Position numbers and translations under genes: made by a program. Positions 17,273-28,000 of a DNA stretch of 45,024 nucleotides are shown here, piece by piece; positions within the stretch are counted from its first letter, which is position 1; every line of letters starts with the position of its first letter. The DNA comes from an uncultured Ruminococcus sp. GTDB taxonomy: Bacteria > Bacillota > Clostridia > Oscillospirales > Acutalibacteraceae. Where the stretch lies: NCBI GenBank assembly GCA_905234015.1, contig CAJOFK010000005.1, positions 1 through 45,024 of the forward strand, given 5' to 3'. Below the pieces are notes generated by a model. That model was given only the letters and a program-made list of their open reading frames with translations. It ran no database searches and had not been told where the DNA came from.

Positions 17273-18046
17273 CTAACCTCCTATATTGAATAATCTTTTT
17301 GCGTTTTCGGATGTAATATCAAGAAGCTCCTGAGTATCCATCCCTCTTACTTCGGCAATTTTTTCGGCGACATACGCGATATTGCGGCTGTCGTTGCGCT
17401 TGCCTCTGAAGGGTACGGGGCTCATATACGGAGCGTCCGTTTCAAGCAGAAGCCTGTCAGCAGGAACCTCGCGCGCGCAGTCAATACTGTGGCGGGCGTT
17501 CTTAAAGGTGACTACTCCGCCGAGGCTTATGCACATTCCGAGTTTCATTACCTCGCGCATAAGCTCGACGCTTCCGCTGAAGCAATGCATAAGTCCCGAG
17601 GGCTTATACTTTCTCAGCAGGTCCATAGTATCGCCGTGAGCCTCGCGGTCGTGAACTACCACGGGAACGTCAAGCTCCTTTGAGAGCTTGAGCTGTTCCT
17701 CAAACATTTCAAGCTGTAATTCCTTAGGAATATCCCAGTGATAATCGAGCCCTATCTCCCCTATTGCGACGCACTTTTTGTGCTTTAAAAGCTCTGCGAT
17801 TTGCTCCCTGAAATCGTCGGGAATATCCTCGAGATTTTCGGGGTGAAAGCCCGCGGTAAAATAAATATAGGGGTACTTTTCCGCGTATTCCTTAATAAGC
17901 CCGGCGGATTTTAAATCCACCGCGTTGCAGATTGCGCCCGATACCCCGGACTCGGGAAGAATTTTTAAAAGCTGTTCCCTGTCCTCGTCGAACCAGTCAT
18001 CGTCATAATGACAATGACTGTCAAAAATATTATCGTATTTTTTCAT
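17273..18046 (-). CDS. tatD: TatD-family metal-dependent deoxyribonuclease
   Basis: 257 residues. A TIM-barrel metallohydrolase with metal-binding motifs DSHCHYDD near the N-terminus, IGEIGLDYHW, VVVHDREAHGDT, LMHCFSGS and LLLETDAPYMSP. TatD proteins act as 3'-5' exonucleases or DNases in DNA repair and turnover. The ATG at 18046 follows AAAGGTG. The gene lies downstream of metG, a common order in Firmicutes (metG-tatD), with a hairpin between them. The stop overlaps the ribosome site of the next gene. Confidence 0.95.
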   Translation of the reverse strand: MKKYDNIFDSHCHYDDDWFDEDREQLLKILPESGVSGAICNAVDLKSAGLIKEYAEKYPYIYFTAGFHPENLEDIPDDFREQIAELLKHKKCVAIGEIGLDYHWDIPKELQLEMFEEQLKLSKELDVPVVVHDREAHGDTMDLLRKYKPSGLMHCFSGSVELMREVMKLGMCISLGGVVTFKNARHSIDCAREVPADRLLLETDAPYMSPVPFRGKRNDSRNIAYVAEKIAEVRGMDTQELLDITSENAKRLFNIGG

Positions 18047-18067
18047 AAAACACCTTTATTCTATACT

Positions 18068-18097
18068 AAATAAACGGAGCTGTTGCTCCGTTTATTT
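18068..18097 (-). terminator. Hairpin between metG and tatD
   Basis: A perfect 13-bp stem, AAATAAACGGAGC (18068-18080) with GCTCCGTTTATTT (18085-18097), and loop tgtt. It starts 1 nt after the metG stop. The 3' arm ends in an AT-rich run rather than a separate T-tract, so it may act partly or in both directions. Confidence 0.65.
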
Positions 18098-18098
18098 A

Positions 18099-20063
18099 TC
18101 AGCATAATTTACTTCCGTTAATTTTATTTTCGTCAACGGTAATAACCTGAAGCTCTCCGCCGATTTCGGCAGACAAAATCATACCCTGACTTTCAACTCC
18201 GCAGAGCTTAACGGGCTTGAGGTTAGAAACAAACAGCACCTTTTTACCAACAAGCTCCTCGGGCTTATAATACTGAGCGATACCGCTTACGATAGTACGT
18301 CCGCCCATTCCGTCGTCTATATCGAACTTAAGAAGCTTCTTACTCTTCTTAACCTTTTCGCACGCCTTAACCTCGCCGACTCTCATATCAACCTTAGCAA
18401 AATCGTCAATAGAGATTTCGGGCGCGATTTCCTCGGGCTTATTCTCGGCAACCTCCTCGATTGTCTGCTCGCCCTCGGCGCTTTTTTTCTGCATTTCCTC
18501 AATCTCAGCGTAAAGCACCTTCGGGTCGATACGCGCGAAAATCGGAGTAGCCTCGCCTACCTTATCGCCTGCCTTTACGGCGCCGAAGCTTTCAAGGCTC
18601 TCGTAGGAGTTTTCGGTGCAGTTCATCTGAGCTAAAATCGCCTTGCCTGTATCGGGCATAAACGGCGTAATCAATACGGCGACAAAGCGTATAGCCTCAA
18701 GGAGATTATAAAGCACGGTGCCGAGTCTCGGCAGTTTTTCCTCGTCCTTTGCGAGCACCCACGGGGTAGTTTCATCTATATATTTATTACAGCGCTTAGC
18801 GAGATTGATAACAGCCTCAACCGCGTCGCTCATATGGAAGGCGTTAATGCACTCGTCAACCTTTTTAACTGTATCAAAGCAGAACTGCTTAAGCTCATCG
18901 TCAACGGGCTCTGCCGCGGACGGTTCCTGAATAACGCCGCCGAAGTATTTATTATTCATAGCGATAGTACGGTTTACGAGGTTTCCGAGCGTATTCGCTA
19001 AATCGGAATTAAAGCGCTCGATAATAGTATCGTAGGTTATTGAACCGTCGCTTGCAAACGGCATCTCGGAAAGAAGATAGTATCTTACCGCGTCAACGCC
19101 GATAAGCTTTACGAGCTCGTCAGCGTAAATAACGTTGCCGCGGCTCTTACTCATTTTATCCTCACCGAACAGAAGCCACGGATGACCGTAAACCTGCTTC
19201 GGGAGAGGCTCGCCTAAAGCCATAAGCATAATCGGCCAGTAAATAGTATGGAAGCGCACGATATCCTTACCGATTATATGAGCGTCGGCAGGCCAGTACT
19301 TCTTATACATATCGGAGCTTCCGTCCGGGTCGTAGCCTATTGAGGTGATATAGTTGGAGAGCGCGTCAATCCACACATACACAACGTGCCCCTCGTCGAA
19401 GTCAACGGGCACGCCCCACTTGAAGCTTGTACGGGAAACGCATAAGTCCTGAAGTCCGGGCTTAATAAAATTGTTGAGCATTTCCTTTTTGCGGCTTTCG
19501 GGGTAGATAAAATCAGGACGGCTCTCGATATAATCCTCGAGCTGCTTCTGATACTTTGAGAGCTTAAGGAAATACGCCTCCTCTTTAGCAGCCTTTACCT
19601 CACGGCCGCAGTCGGGGCATTTTCCGTCAACGAGCTGGCTTTCGGTCCAGAAGCTTTCGCAGGGAGTGCAGTAAAGTCCCTCGTAGCTTCCCTTATAGAT
19701 ATCGCCCTGCTCATAGAGCTTCTTAAAAATCTTCTGAACAACTCTCTCGTGTTTTGCGTCGGTTGTACGGATAAAATAATCGTAGGATGTATTTAACACG
19801 TCGCAGATATCGCGGATTTCGCCCGCAACCTTGTCGACGTATTCCTTCGGAGTACAGCCCTCCGCCTGAGCGTACATCTCAATTTTTTGACCGTGCTCGT
19901 CGGTACCCGTCTGAAAAAACACGTCGTAACCGAGCATACGCTTATAACGCGCGATAGCGTCGGTAAGCACAATTTCATAGCTGTTGCCTATATGAGGCTT
20001 GCGCGAGGTATAGGCAATAGCGGTAGTAATATAATAAGGTTTTCCTTTACAATTTTTGCACAT
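18099..20063 (-). CDS. metG: Methionyl-tRNA synthetase
   Basis: 654 residues with the ATG at 20063 (MCKNCKGKPYY), chosen because GGAG lies 8 nt upstream; a GTG at 20072 would overlap that site. Class I aminoacyl-tRNA synthetase: the HIGH-like signature is TSRKPHIGNSYE, and the KMSKS loop is DKMSKSRGN. A zinc knuckle is CTPCESFW...CPDCGRE. The C-terminal tRNA-binding domain (about 545-654; FAKVDMRVGEVKACEKV) is fused, giving the longer dimeric form. Its promoter is at 20105-20134. The initiator tRNA gene, whose product it charges, is encoded just upstream in the opposite direction. Confidence 0.97.
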   Translation of the reverse strand: MCKNCKGKPYYITTAIAYTSRKPHIGNSYEIVLTDAIARYKRMLGYDVFFQTGTDEHGQKIEMYAQAEGCTPKEYVDKVAGEIRDICDVLNTSYDYFIRTTDAKHERVVQKIFKKLYEQGDIYKGSYEGLYCTPCESFWTESQLVDGKCPDCGREVKAAKEEAYFLKLSKYQKQLEDYIESRPDFIYPESRKKEMLNNFIKPGLQDLCVSRTSFKWGVPVDFDEGHVVYVWIDALSNYITSIGYDPDGSSDMYKKYWPADAHIIGKDIVRFHTIYWPIMLMALGEPLPKQVYGHPWLLFGEDKMSKSRGNVIYADELVKLIGVDAVRYYLLSEMPFASDGSITYDTIIERFNSDLANTLGNLVNRTIAMNNKYFGGVIQEPSAAEPVDDELKQFCFDTVKKVDECINAFHMSDAVEAVINLAKRCNKYIDETTPWVLAKDEEKLPRLGTVLYNLLEAIRFVAVLITPFMPDTGKAILAQMNCTENSYESLESFGAVKAGDKVGEATPIFARIDPKVLYAEIEEMQKKSAEGEQTIEEVAENKPEEIAPEISIDDFAKVDMRVGEVKACEKVKKSKKLLKFDIDDGMGGRTIVSGIAQYYKPEELVGKKVLFVSNLKPVKLCGVESQGMILSAEIGGELQVITVDENKINGSKLC

Positions 20064-20104
20064 AGTTATCACTCCATAAAACTATATTTATATAATATAG
20101 AGAT

Positions 20105-20134
20105 AGTATAACATAACTGAATGTAAAAAATCAA
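20105..20134 (-). promoter_or_regulatory. Promoter of metG
   Basis: Minus strand: TTGATT (20129-20134), 18-nt spacer, TATACT (20105-20110), with TG one base before the -10. The leader to the ATG at 20063 is about 35 nt, too short for a T-box. Confidence 0.6.
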
Positions 20135-20193
20135 TTTTATTCGCAAAATTAAGCGAATTTTTCCGTTCGACAAAACATTACATACAATTCCCC

Positions 20194-20222
20194 TTGACAA
20201 AGTGACATTCCTGCGCTATAAT
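20194..20222 (+). promoter_or_regulatory. Consensus promoter of the initiator tRNA gene
   Basis: TTGACA (20194-20199), 17-nt spacer, TATAAT (20217-20222): a perfect sigma-A promoter, with transcription starting a few bases before the tRNA. Confidence 0.9.
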
Positions 20223-20242
20223 AAATGTACAAATTAAGATAT

Positions 20243-20318
<76 letters not shown>

Positions 20319-20320
20319 AT

Positions 20321-20352
20321 TCAAAAAGCACCCATTCGGGTGCTTTTTTGAA
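20321..20352 (+). terminator. Terminator of tRNA-fMet
   Basis: Stem TCAAAAAGCACCC / GGGTGCTTTTTTGA with loop attc, containing a run of six T. It begins 3 nt after the tRNA. Confidence 0.9.
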
Positions 20353-20753
20353 TTTTCCGGTTACGTAGATAGGGTACGGCATTCGTCCATCCCCCCTCAA
20401 TCCCCCTATTAGAGGGCGGAAACTTGAAAGGCAAAAAAACGGTCCGGTGTAACAGTTTTGCCTCCCGTACAAAATATTAGTCGCCTGCCTCGCGCTAAGG
20501 GCGCGCTTGTCACGCTCGTTATTTTGCACAGCGCTTTTTCTACCTTAATCCGCCGCCGGCGGTGGTCGCAACGCTACCGTTGGGTTTAGTCCGGCGTTTA
20601 GCTATGCACCGATTTCACAGGTGAGGACTAAGTTCGTTTTAAGATGACGGTATATCTCCGCTTTTTGCGAAGCAAAGACGGCTCAAAACCCTTTCGGGTT
20701 TTGAACCGTTTCTTTATTTTCCTGTTTTTTCAATCACTAACGCAATACCGCGA
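20353..20753. other. 401-nt intergenic region with several stems, no gene recognised
   Basis: No credible coding frame is seen. Possible structures are: CCGCCGGCGG (around 20552-20562); CAACG-CTAC-CGTTG (20569-20582); TTAGTCC (20586-20592) pairing with GGACTAA (20625-20631) around an inner CACC/GGTG (20607-20623); and a strong hairpin at 20678-20709. The left part has distant arms ACAAAATA/TATTTTG around 20470-20526. It could be a decayed repeat or a small structured RNA. Confidence 0.4.
20678..20722. terminator. Terminator-like hairpin between tRNA-fMet and the LRR-dockerin gene
   Basis: Inner stem CAAAACCC (20684-20691) with GGGTTTTG (20696-20703), loop tttc, and outer ACGG/CCGT. The plus-strand tail is TTTCTTTATTTTCC. 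It could end the LRR-dockerin transcript (minus, stop at 20754), but the T-rich tail fits a plus-strand RNA better. Confidence 0.6.
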
Positions 20754-21782
20754 TTATTTAAAAACAACTTCGCCGATGTTATACGGTATGCTTATCTTCG
20801 CGATATACATCTGAATCAGCGTAGCGTCACGGATTGTGAGTTCTCCGTCGCCGCTTACGTCTCCTGCCGCTGCAATGGTTCCGTTATCATCTTTTTTTAT
20901 TCCCGCGCGAACCTTCTGAATCAGCGTAACATCACGGATATCAACCTCGCCGCTGCCGTCAGCGTCGCCGAGCAGGTAGGAATCAAACAACTTATATGAA
21001 ATTCCGTTTTCCTGCGCATATTCATAAGCGTACGAATCGGGATAGCAGCGGATTGTCACGTTTTCCCAATCAAAGGCGTTCGGCTGAATCAGCACAACGC
21101 TCCCGGGAATCGTCACGCTCGTTAACGAGGGACAATTTGTAAACGCGTTATCGGGGATTGCAGGCAGCGAATCGGACAGCACAACAGAAGCCGCTCCGGT
21201 TCCGTTAAACGCATAAGACTCAATAATCACCGCGCGCGACACAAAACCCAAATCGGTTAATGAAGCGCAGTTGTTAAAGCAACCGTATCCGAAATCAACT
21301 ATTTTTTCGCTGATAGTCAGATTACTGAGCACAGAACATCCGGAAAACATATTCGTCGGCATACTTACAATATCCGATAACATGGTGACGCTTTGCAGAG
21401 AGGTACAGTCCGCAAAAGCTCTGTCGCCTATGGTTACTACGCTTTCGGGAATATAAACCGTTTCAAGAGAAGTACAGTTCATAAAAGCATACTCCTCAAG
21501 AGTTGTGTTAGAATCGGATAATACAACTTCAGTGATGGTTTTGTTCCCGGAAAAAGCATTTCTGTCGATAACCGTTACGGGATAACCGCGAAAGCTCTCC
21601 GGCAAAACTACTTTACCGCCGTCGCCGCTATAGCCGACAAGCTTTGCTTCATACTTTGATGAATTAACCTCAAAGCTGAAGTCGCCCTCATTGATTACCA
21701 GCGCGGAAGCGGATATGCAGATACCGGTGACCGCTAAAGAAATGATCAATATAAATGTGAGTAACTTAATTATATGTTTCAT
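20754..21782 (-). CDS. Secreted BspA-type leucine-rich-repeat protein with C-terminal dockerin
   Basis: 342 residues. Signal peptide 1-27 (ends SASA). Residues about 45-255 hold tandem leucine-rich repeats of the BspA/LRR_5 type, seen as repeated AFxxCxSLxxVxIPxSV strings (for example CTSLETVYIPESVVTIGDRA), which form a solenoid for binding. Residues about 270-335 are a type I dockerin with two calcium-loop repeats: GDADGSGEVDIRDVTLIQK and GDVSGDGELTIRDATLIQ. It would dock on a cohesin, such as that of the protein at 526-1347. A terminator at 21796-21834 precedes it, so it may have its own weak promoter; only GAG is seen as a ribosome site. Dockerin-LRR combinations occur in cellulosome/amylosome-forming ruminococci; the ligand is unknown. 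Confidence 0.88.
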   Translation of the reverse strand: MKHIIKLLTFILIISLAVTGICISASALVINEGDFSFEVNSSKYEAKLVGYSGDGGKVVLPESFRGYPVTVIDRNAFSGNKTITEVVLSDSNTTLEEYAFMNCTSLETVYIPESVVTIGDRAFADCTSLQSVTMLSDIVSMPTNMFSGCSVLSNLTISEKIVDFGYGCFNNCASLTDLGFVSRAVIIESYAFNGTGAASVVLSDSLPAIPDNAFTNCPSLTSVTIPGSVVLIQPNAFDWENVTIRCYPDSYAYEYAQENGISYKLFDSYLLGDADGSGEVDIRDVTLIQKVRAGIKKDDNGTIAAAGDVSGDGELTIRDATLIQMYIAKISIPYNIGEVVFK

Positions 21783-21795
21783 AATATATTGCTCT

Positions 21796-21834
21796 CAATC
21801 AAAAGCAGGCGGCGCCCTTACAGGCAGCCGCCTG
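21796..21834 (-). terminator. Terminator after the small acidic peptide gene
   Basis: Perfect 8-bp stem CAGGCGGC / GCCGCCTG (arms 21806-21813 and 21827-21834), followed on the minus strand by CTTTTGATTG. It ends the unit made of the giant repeat protein and its small partner. Confidence 0.7.
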
Positions 21835-21860
21835 AGTTTTATTTTAGGGTTGAAACAGAA

Positions 21861-21998
21861 TTAAAACAAATCGTCATCGTCGTCAATAATAATAACATCA
21901 TCGATAGGAGTCTCAGCACTGGGAGGTGATGAGCAGATATCTGTTCCAAGTACAATCTTAACAATATCGAATTCAGGTGATAAATATGATTTCTTCAA
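21861..21998 (-). CDS. Small acidic peptide coupled to the giant repeat protein
   Basis: A 45-residue product starting with TTG at 21998. AGGAGG lies 6 nt upstream and overlaps the TAG stop of the giant gene, a strong sign of coupled translation. The peptide begins MKKSYLSPEFDIVKIVLGTD, continues ICSSPPSAETP, and ends in an Ile/Asp-rich tail with five consecutive Asp before LeuPhe. No signal peptide or membrane helix is evident. The opening (Lys-rich, then SPEF.IV) resembles short uncharacterised peptides I recall from clostridia, which often carry a variable acidic tail; this is recollection, not a search. The function is unknown. It could be a precursor peptide, a chaperone or cap for the surface protein, or a secreted effector. 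Confidence 0.72.
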   Translation of the reverse strand: MKKSYLSPEFDIVKIVLGTDICSSPPSAETPIDDVIIIDDDDDLF

Positions 21999-22008
21999 TA
22001 ATGCCCTC

Positions 22009-25000
22009 CTAATTCCAATCAGCGGCTGTATTGCTTACCGCTTCGCCGTTATGATAAATCAGACAGTTCGTGCTGATACTCCAGTCATCCTGATACTTCA
22101 AGGCGGCGCAATACATCAGACAGGTATCTCCGGAGGAGCCTGTGTTGTTGACGTTCAGCGCGGAAGTCTTAAAGACAGTCGTGAACTGTACTCTGTTTTT
22201 ATTAGTAAGCTTAGCGGTTAAATCGCCGGCAGCAGGAGTATTCCCGTTAGATGTAACGGTGAAAATATAGCCCTTGGTAGTAAGCGTAAGATTCAGAGTA
22301 GTATCCAAGTCGCCGTTTTCATCAAGCGCACCGTCATAAGTATGAGCAGTATTGAAAGATTTGCTGCCGGATTTTTCATCGTAAGTTTCAACGATATCCT
22401 TAAGCTGATCTTTATATTGTTCAAACAGCGCGTTGATCTTAACCGGCGTATAAACATCCGGGTTATCTCTTATCTGCGTACTGAGCGCAATATTCACCAG
22501 TGACAGTTTCTTAACATCGGTATCATATTCCTCAGCGCCGTAAACGCTTCCGAGAATATTAAGACGCGTTCTTGATACGCCGCTTTCGTCAACATAGGTA
22601 TCGTTGACGTTAGCCGAAATTGAGATACCGGGGTCAGTAGAACCGGGTAACGCATAAACCGCATAGAGTTTTGTGTTATCCGTAACGCGGTACCAGAAAT
22701 CACGGTCAACGGAAGCTATCTGCGTTCCGTTCTGATCGTACGCCCAGTAAGCAAAGTCGTACTCATCAATTGATTCCTCCGCGTAATCAGACGGCAGAAC
22801 GCCGGTATATCTGTCAAGACCGTAATTCACGATAAAGCCGCCGTCATCCTCATCCTCGTCGCCGGTTTCGTTTCCGAAGCGCTGATTATAGTAGAAATGA
22901 TCGTTTAAATGCTTAACGTTATTATCTGCGCCTGTTGCATTCGCAACATAAACCGTGCTTTCGCCGACAGTTTTCCTGACGAGATCATCAGCGCTGTCAG
23001 CACCGTAGATATCTACGTTATACTGTCTGGGATAGTTGTAGCACCATACGACGATTTTTTTGACTTTCAGATAGTCGTTAGCTGTTTCGAAGCTTTCTTC
23101 AAGCTCCTTGCCGTCAGAATCATAATAGTTGACCCATTTTTCGTTTTTCGATTCCTCCCGGCCGCTGTAAGCCTCATGATATTTCGGCTTTCCGAGATAG
23201 TCGGTATGATAGGTCGCATCACTGTAATCGACAGCATCGCCATCAACAAAAAAGCTTCTTCTGCTCATAGCCGCAGCAGCCGCGCTCTGCGACGTCCAAA
23301 GGTCATAATCGCACATTACGTTTTTAACAGATAATGCGCTGTCGGAGAACTCAACAGCCTTATCGCCGATAAGTCCGGCGAAATCTATAGATTCAGGTGC
23401 GTTTGTTGTATCGTTGTAAGTGATATAGTCTTTCGGGATTGAATTTACCGAAACGGAGTAAACAGTTTCCTCATCCTCAATGCCCGAAGGCTTACCGTTT
23501 ATTTCATATCGGTCGTAATACTTAAACTGAATCTCAAACGGTTCGGGAGTGTTGACGATTTTTGCAGTCGTCGTTGAACCCGTTTCATCATAGGTCACAG
23601 TACTGCTGTAGCCTAAGACGGGCGCTTCCTCAACCGTATAGCTGTAATAATGGGTAGTTCCGTTAACGGTCGTATAAACGGGCAGGTTCTTAATTGTTCT
23701 CGTCCAGGTTGCGGAACCGGCACGGCCGTGCTCGCTCCGGCTTATAGTAAACCATCCGTCTACAGTATCGACATCCGAAATTACGCTTGAGTCTAAATAC
23801 AATTCGCCGTTAGCGTTATCATCAAGATACTGCCGGATTCTTACCTGAATCTGATTGGGACGCGAATGATCCTTATTGTTATTATCGTTCCATACCTTCT
23901 GAACGGTAAGCTCGATATTTCCGCAGGGATCGTTATTTTCGCCCGGATCGGGTATCAGGCTTTCATCGTTCGAATCAGTAGGAGTATCAAGCATAAGAAC
24001 AGCTTTTGCGCTGCTGACATAAACTCCCAGCATAGCCGCATCCTCACCCGAAGCGTCCGATGCGAGCTTAGCGCCTTCCCATTTTTCAAATATATGGTAG
24101 TAAGCCTCGTTTGTATCCGGAGTAATCGGAGCCTCAAGGTGAGTGATATCAAATCTGCTATAGGCTGTACCGTCGTCCGCTGTCGCAGTCGCGATCTCAT
24201 CACCGCTGCTTGTCAGCGCGTAAGTAAGATCGGTATCTCTGTAGACAGAATAGTGGTTTTCTTCGCCCGCAACCTTCTCGATAGACTCAAGAGTGTTAAA
24301 GCTGTAAACCGACTCGAGCGACGTTTCACCGCTGAAGGTTCCTACCTTATGCGCGGTACCGCGGATAACGTCGCAGTAAACCATTCTGTCGGAGGTAAAC
24401 TTACCCTCGTTGTTATAACCGACAAAGCCGCCCGCGCAGCCGTTAGCGCCGCTTCCGTCCTCTGTATTGGACGCGCCGCCGCCGTAAACATCATAACCGC
24501 CTGAAACACCGGTAACAGAGCAGTTATCTATTCTTGTGCGGTTTGACTTAATCAGGTTGACTACAACCTCCGCGTTCTGACCGGTTGTATCAATTCCGTT
24601 TTCATTACACGGAAGCTCAACCGTAGAATCGCCGATAGTAATCAATGCCGTATCGGTAACGCCCGGGTCGGCAGATTTAACAAGTGAAACGCCGATTCGC
24701 AGTCCGAGAAGATTTACATAGAGCAAATCGCCGTCGGAAAGCAGCTTCAAGCTGACAAGATCAATGTCCAGATCAAACAGATTTGAAGCTTCAAGCTCAT
24801 CGACATAAAGCGCTTTTACGAGCGCGTTAACGATTCCGAGGACGAGCTGAACCAACGGTGCATCGACCTCAGCCGACACCGCATAGCTCATATTCGTTTT
24901 ACCGACAAAGCCGCCCGCGATTTCATCGCTTCTAACCTGCTTGAGCTTTGTCATATTACTGTTTTTAATCTGAGCGTCATCCGCGTAGCCCGCGAATCCG

Positions 25001-28000
25001 CCCGAAATCGGCTCAGCGCCTTCGACGGAAACAATCACGGCGCCCGCGTCAATTCCCGTCGCATTACATTCGTTAACGCTCGTTCCGAAAACATCGAGAA
25101 CGCCCGCATTAAGTCCGAGCAGACTGCTTATCGCGGCATTATTCAGGTGAACAGCGCCGTTTTTACCCATATGGCCGATAAAGCCGCCCGAGTAATTAGG
25201 CGCGTAAGCTGTGTTCAGATTGGTTACGTCACAGTGTACAACGGTACCGTTCATAACACCGCCGCCGAATCCGCCGGCACAGCCGGACTGACGGGTTTCA
25301 CTGAGAATACCCGACGGAGCGGATTCATAAGCGCGGATAACCATACCGTCCGAAACGCCGTTAACATCGGAATAATAAATATATGTCTGGAAAACGCTGA
25401 GCAGGTCAACATTTCCCGCGTTAATTAAGTCTAATATAGTTGTTGAGCCGGAGCCCGAAGATACGGAAGCCACGCCGCCGATATCGGCTAAGCCGACAAA
25501 TCCGCCCGCGTAATACAAGCCGTCAACACTGCGCAGACCGTTTACGGTAATATCGCTCTCGCCTGCTCTGCTGCCGATAACCGACGCTTCAAGCGAGCCG
25601 GCAAAGCCGCCCGCAAACCTCGGCGCAGTACCGCCGACTCCGCCGACAGTAAATCCGAAATCGCTGTTATCGGGATTTATTTCGGCTTTACGAATCGTAG
25701 TGACTGTCGCCTGAATAACAGACGCTAAATCGCTCGGGTTGGAAACAAGATTATCAAGGATTCCCTGCAGCAGACCGTCGGAGGCGTTTGTGTTAACATC
25801 CGCCACGGAAGCGGCAGTCGCCGTTCCGACGTAACCGCCAACGGCGTTAGTACCCTTGACATAACGGAGATTAGAAACGTTACATCCTGTACCTGCGGTA
25901 TTGCCCGCGTTTTTATCGCCCCATATCTGAGCACCGTAAGCGCTGCCGGCATAACCGCCCGCATAACCGCATTTGTGCGTATAATCGGTTCCGAAGCTCT
26001 CAACAGTCATTCCAGACTGCCATCCGTGCACCGTACCGCTTTTGATTGTCGGTACAAATACCTGAGCCGCTTTTACGAGATTGCCGACATTCAGATTCAA
26101 TCCGAGTATGCTGACTGAACCGAAGCTCGCCGCCGCACCGGACTGCATTTTTCCTGCATAGCCGCCGGCGCTGCGCATAGCGCGGATACGCTTCATATCA
26201 TAGGACTGACCGTCCGTGATTACGCCCGATACCATATATCCGGCATAACCGCCCGCGTTCCCGCCTTCGGTAATCGCGGTGGTGTCATGCGAGGAACGTC
26301 CCGCAACAACATTACATCCGTAAATATATTTTGAAAGCTTGGCGTCAAGAGCCGCCTGCGTAGAAACGGTTCCGTCACTCGCCAGCTCAGCGCCGTAACC
26401 GCCGTATTTACCAACATAAGTAACCCATGCGTTCCATGTATCAACGTCAAGGTTCCTAAGCGGACCGTATACCGCAGTATGCTCCTCGGTAGGATAAACT
26501 GCCTTAAGCGCGGTAAGTATATTGCCTGCGGAAATCAATCCGCCGAGCAGTGAGATATTACCTGTATTCGCGGTATCGGCAGATTCCATAAATCCGGTAA
26601 AGCCGCCTGCGTACTCAAACCCGTAAACAGAACGGATACGCCATGCCGCAGCTATATGACGCTCGCCGTTATAGTTATCGGACTGATCGTTCTGAGCCTT
26701 CCACGCATCGGTATTAAGTCCCCGGATATGACCGCCCTCGTTGTGGCCGCAGTAACCGCCCGCTACGCCTCTTTGATGGCCGGAATCGGAAGCTGCCTGC
26801 GCTCTGACTGCGCCGCCGCAGGGTACGCACGAAGTCGTAGAGTTGCGGATAGTAGGCACAAAGTCCTCAACCAGAGAAGCCAGCGCGGAGTTAACATTAA
26901 TAAGGCTCGTAAAAACACTGCCGTCGTCAAGGAGATTCGCAACGTTGCCGGGCTCCATATTGCCGGCGTAACCGCCTGCCGCCTCCTGACCGATTATATA
27001 ATAGAAGTTTTTACAATGTGAATTCTGTATATGGCCGCCGCAGATTCCGCCCGCAAAGCCGCCTGCAATACCGACCTTTCCGTAGCTGTCGGTGCCGTCG
27101 GCAATAGCGGAGAAGCCGCCGCCCGCACCCTGAACGTCAGAGTGCTCAACAGTAGAAATAACCACAGAAAGCGCGGAAATCGCGTCCGTTAAATCAATAG
27201 AGCTTCCGAGGATTTTTAAACCGTCGCCCAAGCTCGCCGCGCTGCCGATATCCATATTACCGACATAACCGCCGGCGAAGTGGCCGCCCGTTACGGCATA
27301 GGTGCTCTGAGAGCTGTCAAAATACGAAGGCGCATTCACCGCTTCAAGGTCGGAAGGAGGCGTAACGCCCGTATTCTTAAGCTTATAAACATCAGAGTGT
27401 GAAACCTGCGCGCCGCTCATAAAGCCTGCAAAGCCGCCCGCGCTTCCCGAGGCGGGGTCGTTGGAACGGAGAGTATTCGCGTAAACGGTAAAGCCGTTTT
27501 CGCTGTATACTCCGGCATGCTCGACATACGGAACATATGCGTTCATAATTTCGGTAAGGTCATCAACATCAATGCTCAATTCGGTATTTCCGAGAATTGA
27601 GATACCGCCGTCGGAATCCGCAAGCGCGCCCGAACGGAGTTTACCGCCGAAGCCGCCGCCGTAGGTGCGTCCGTGAACATAGTCGATATTAAATACCGAA
27701 AACTGCTTATCAAGATCCCCCGTTGCGTTAACCGCGTCGGGATCGTAAAGCTCCTTCATAGTGTGAGTCCATTTAGGATTCTGAGCGTCATCTACCGACG
27801 CAATAGTTGAATTATCAACGGTACCGCTCTCAAGGTCGGCAACAAAGCCGCCGGCGATATCCGCGTCAACATAACCTCCGTCAACATAGGTGACGGTACA
27901 GTTCGTATAAGAGGGTATCAGGTATTCAACAGCGTTTAATAAACCGCCTTCAACAGAGAGCAGGCTCTCAATTCCGTCAACGTCGGAAACATCCGACAGA

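Noticed and set aside
23866..24504. A 212-codon open frame on the plus strand inside the giant gene
   Set aside because: It is antisense to a continuous 3126-codon gene with clear domain patterns; it has no ribosome site and an implausible composition.
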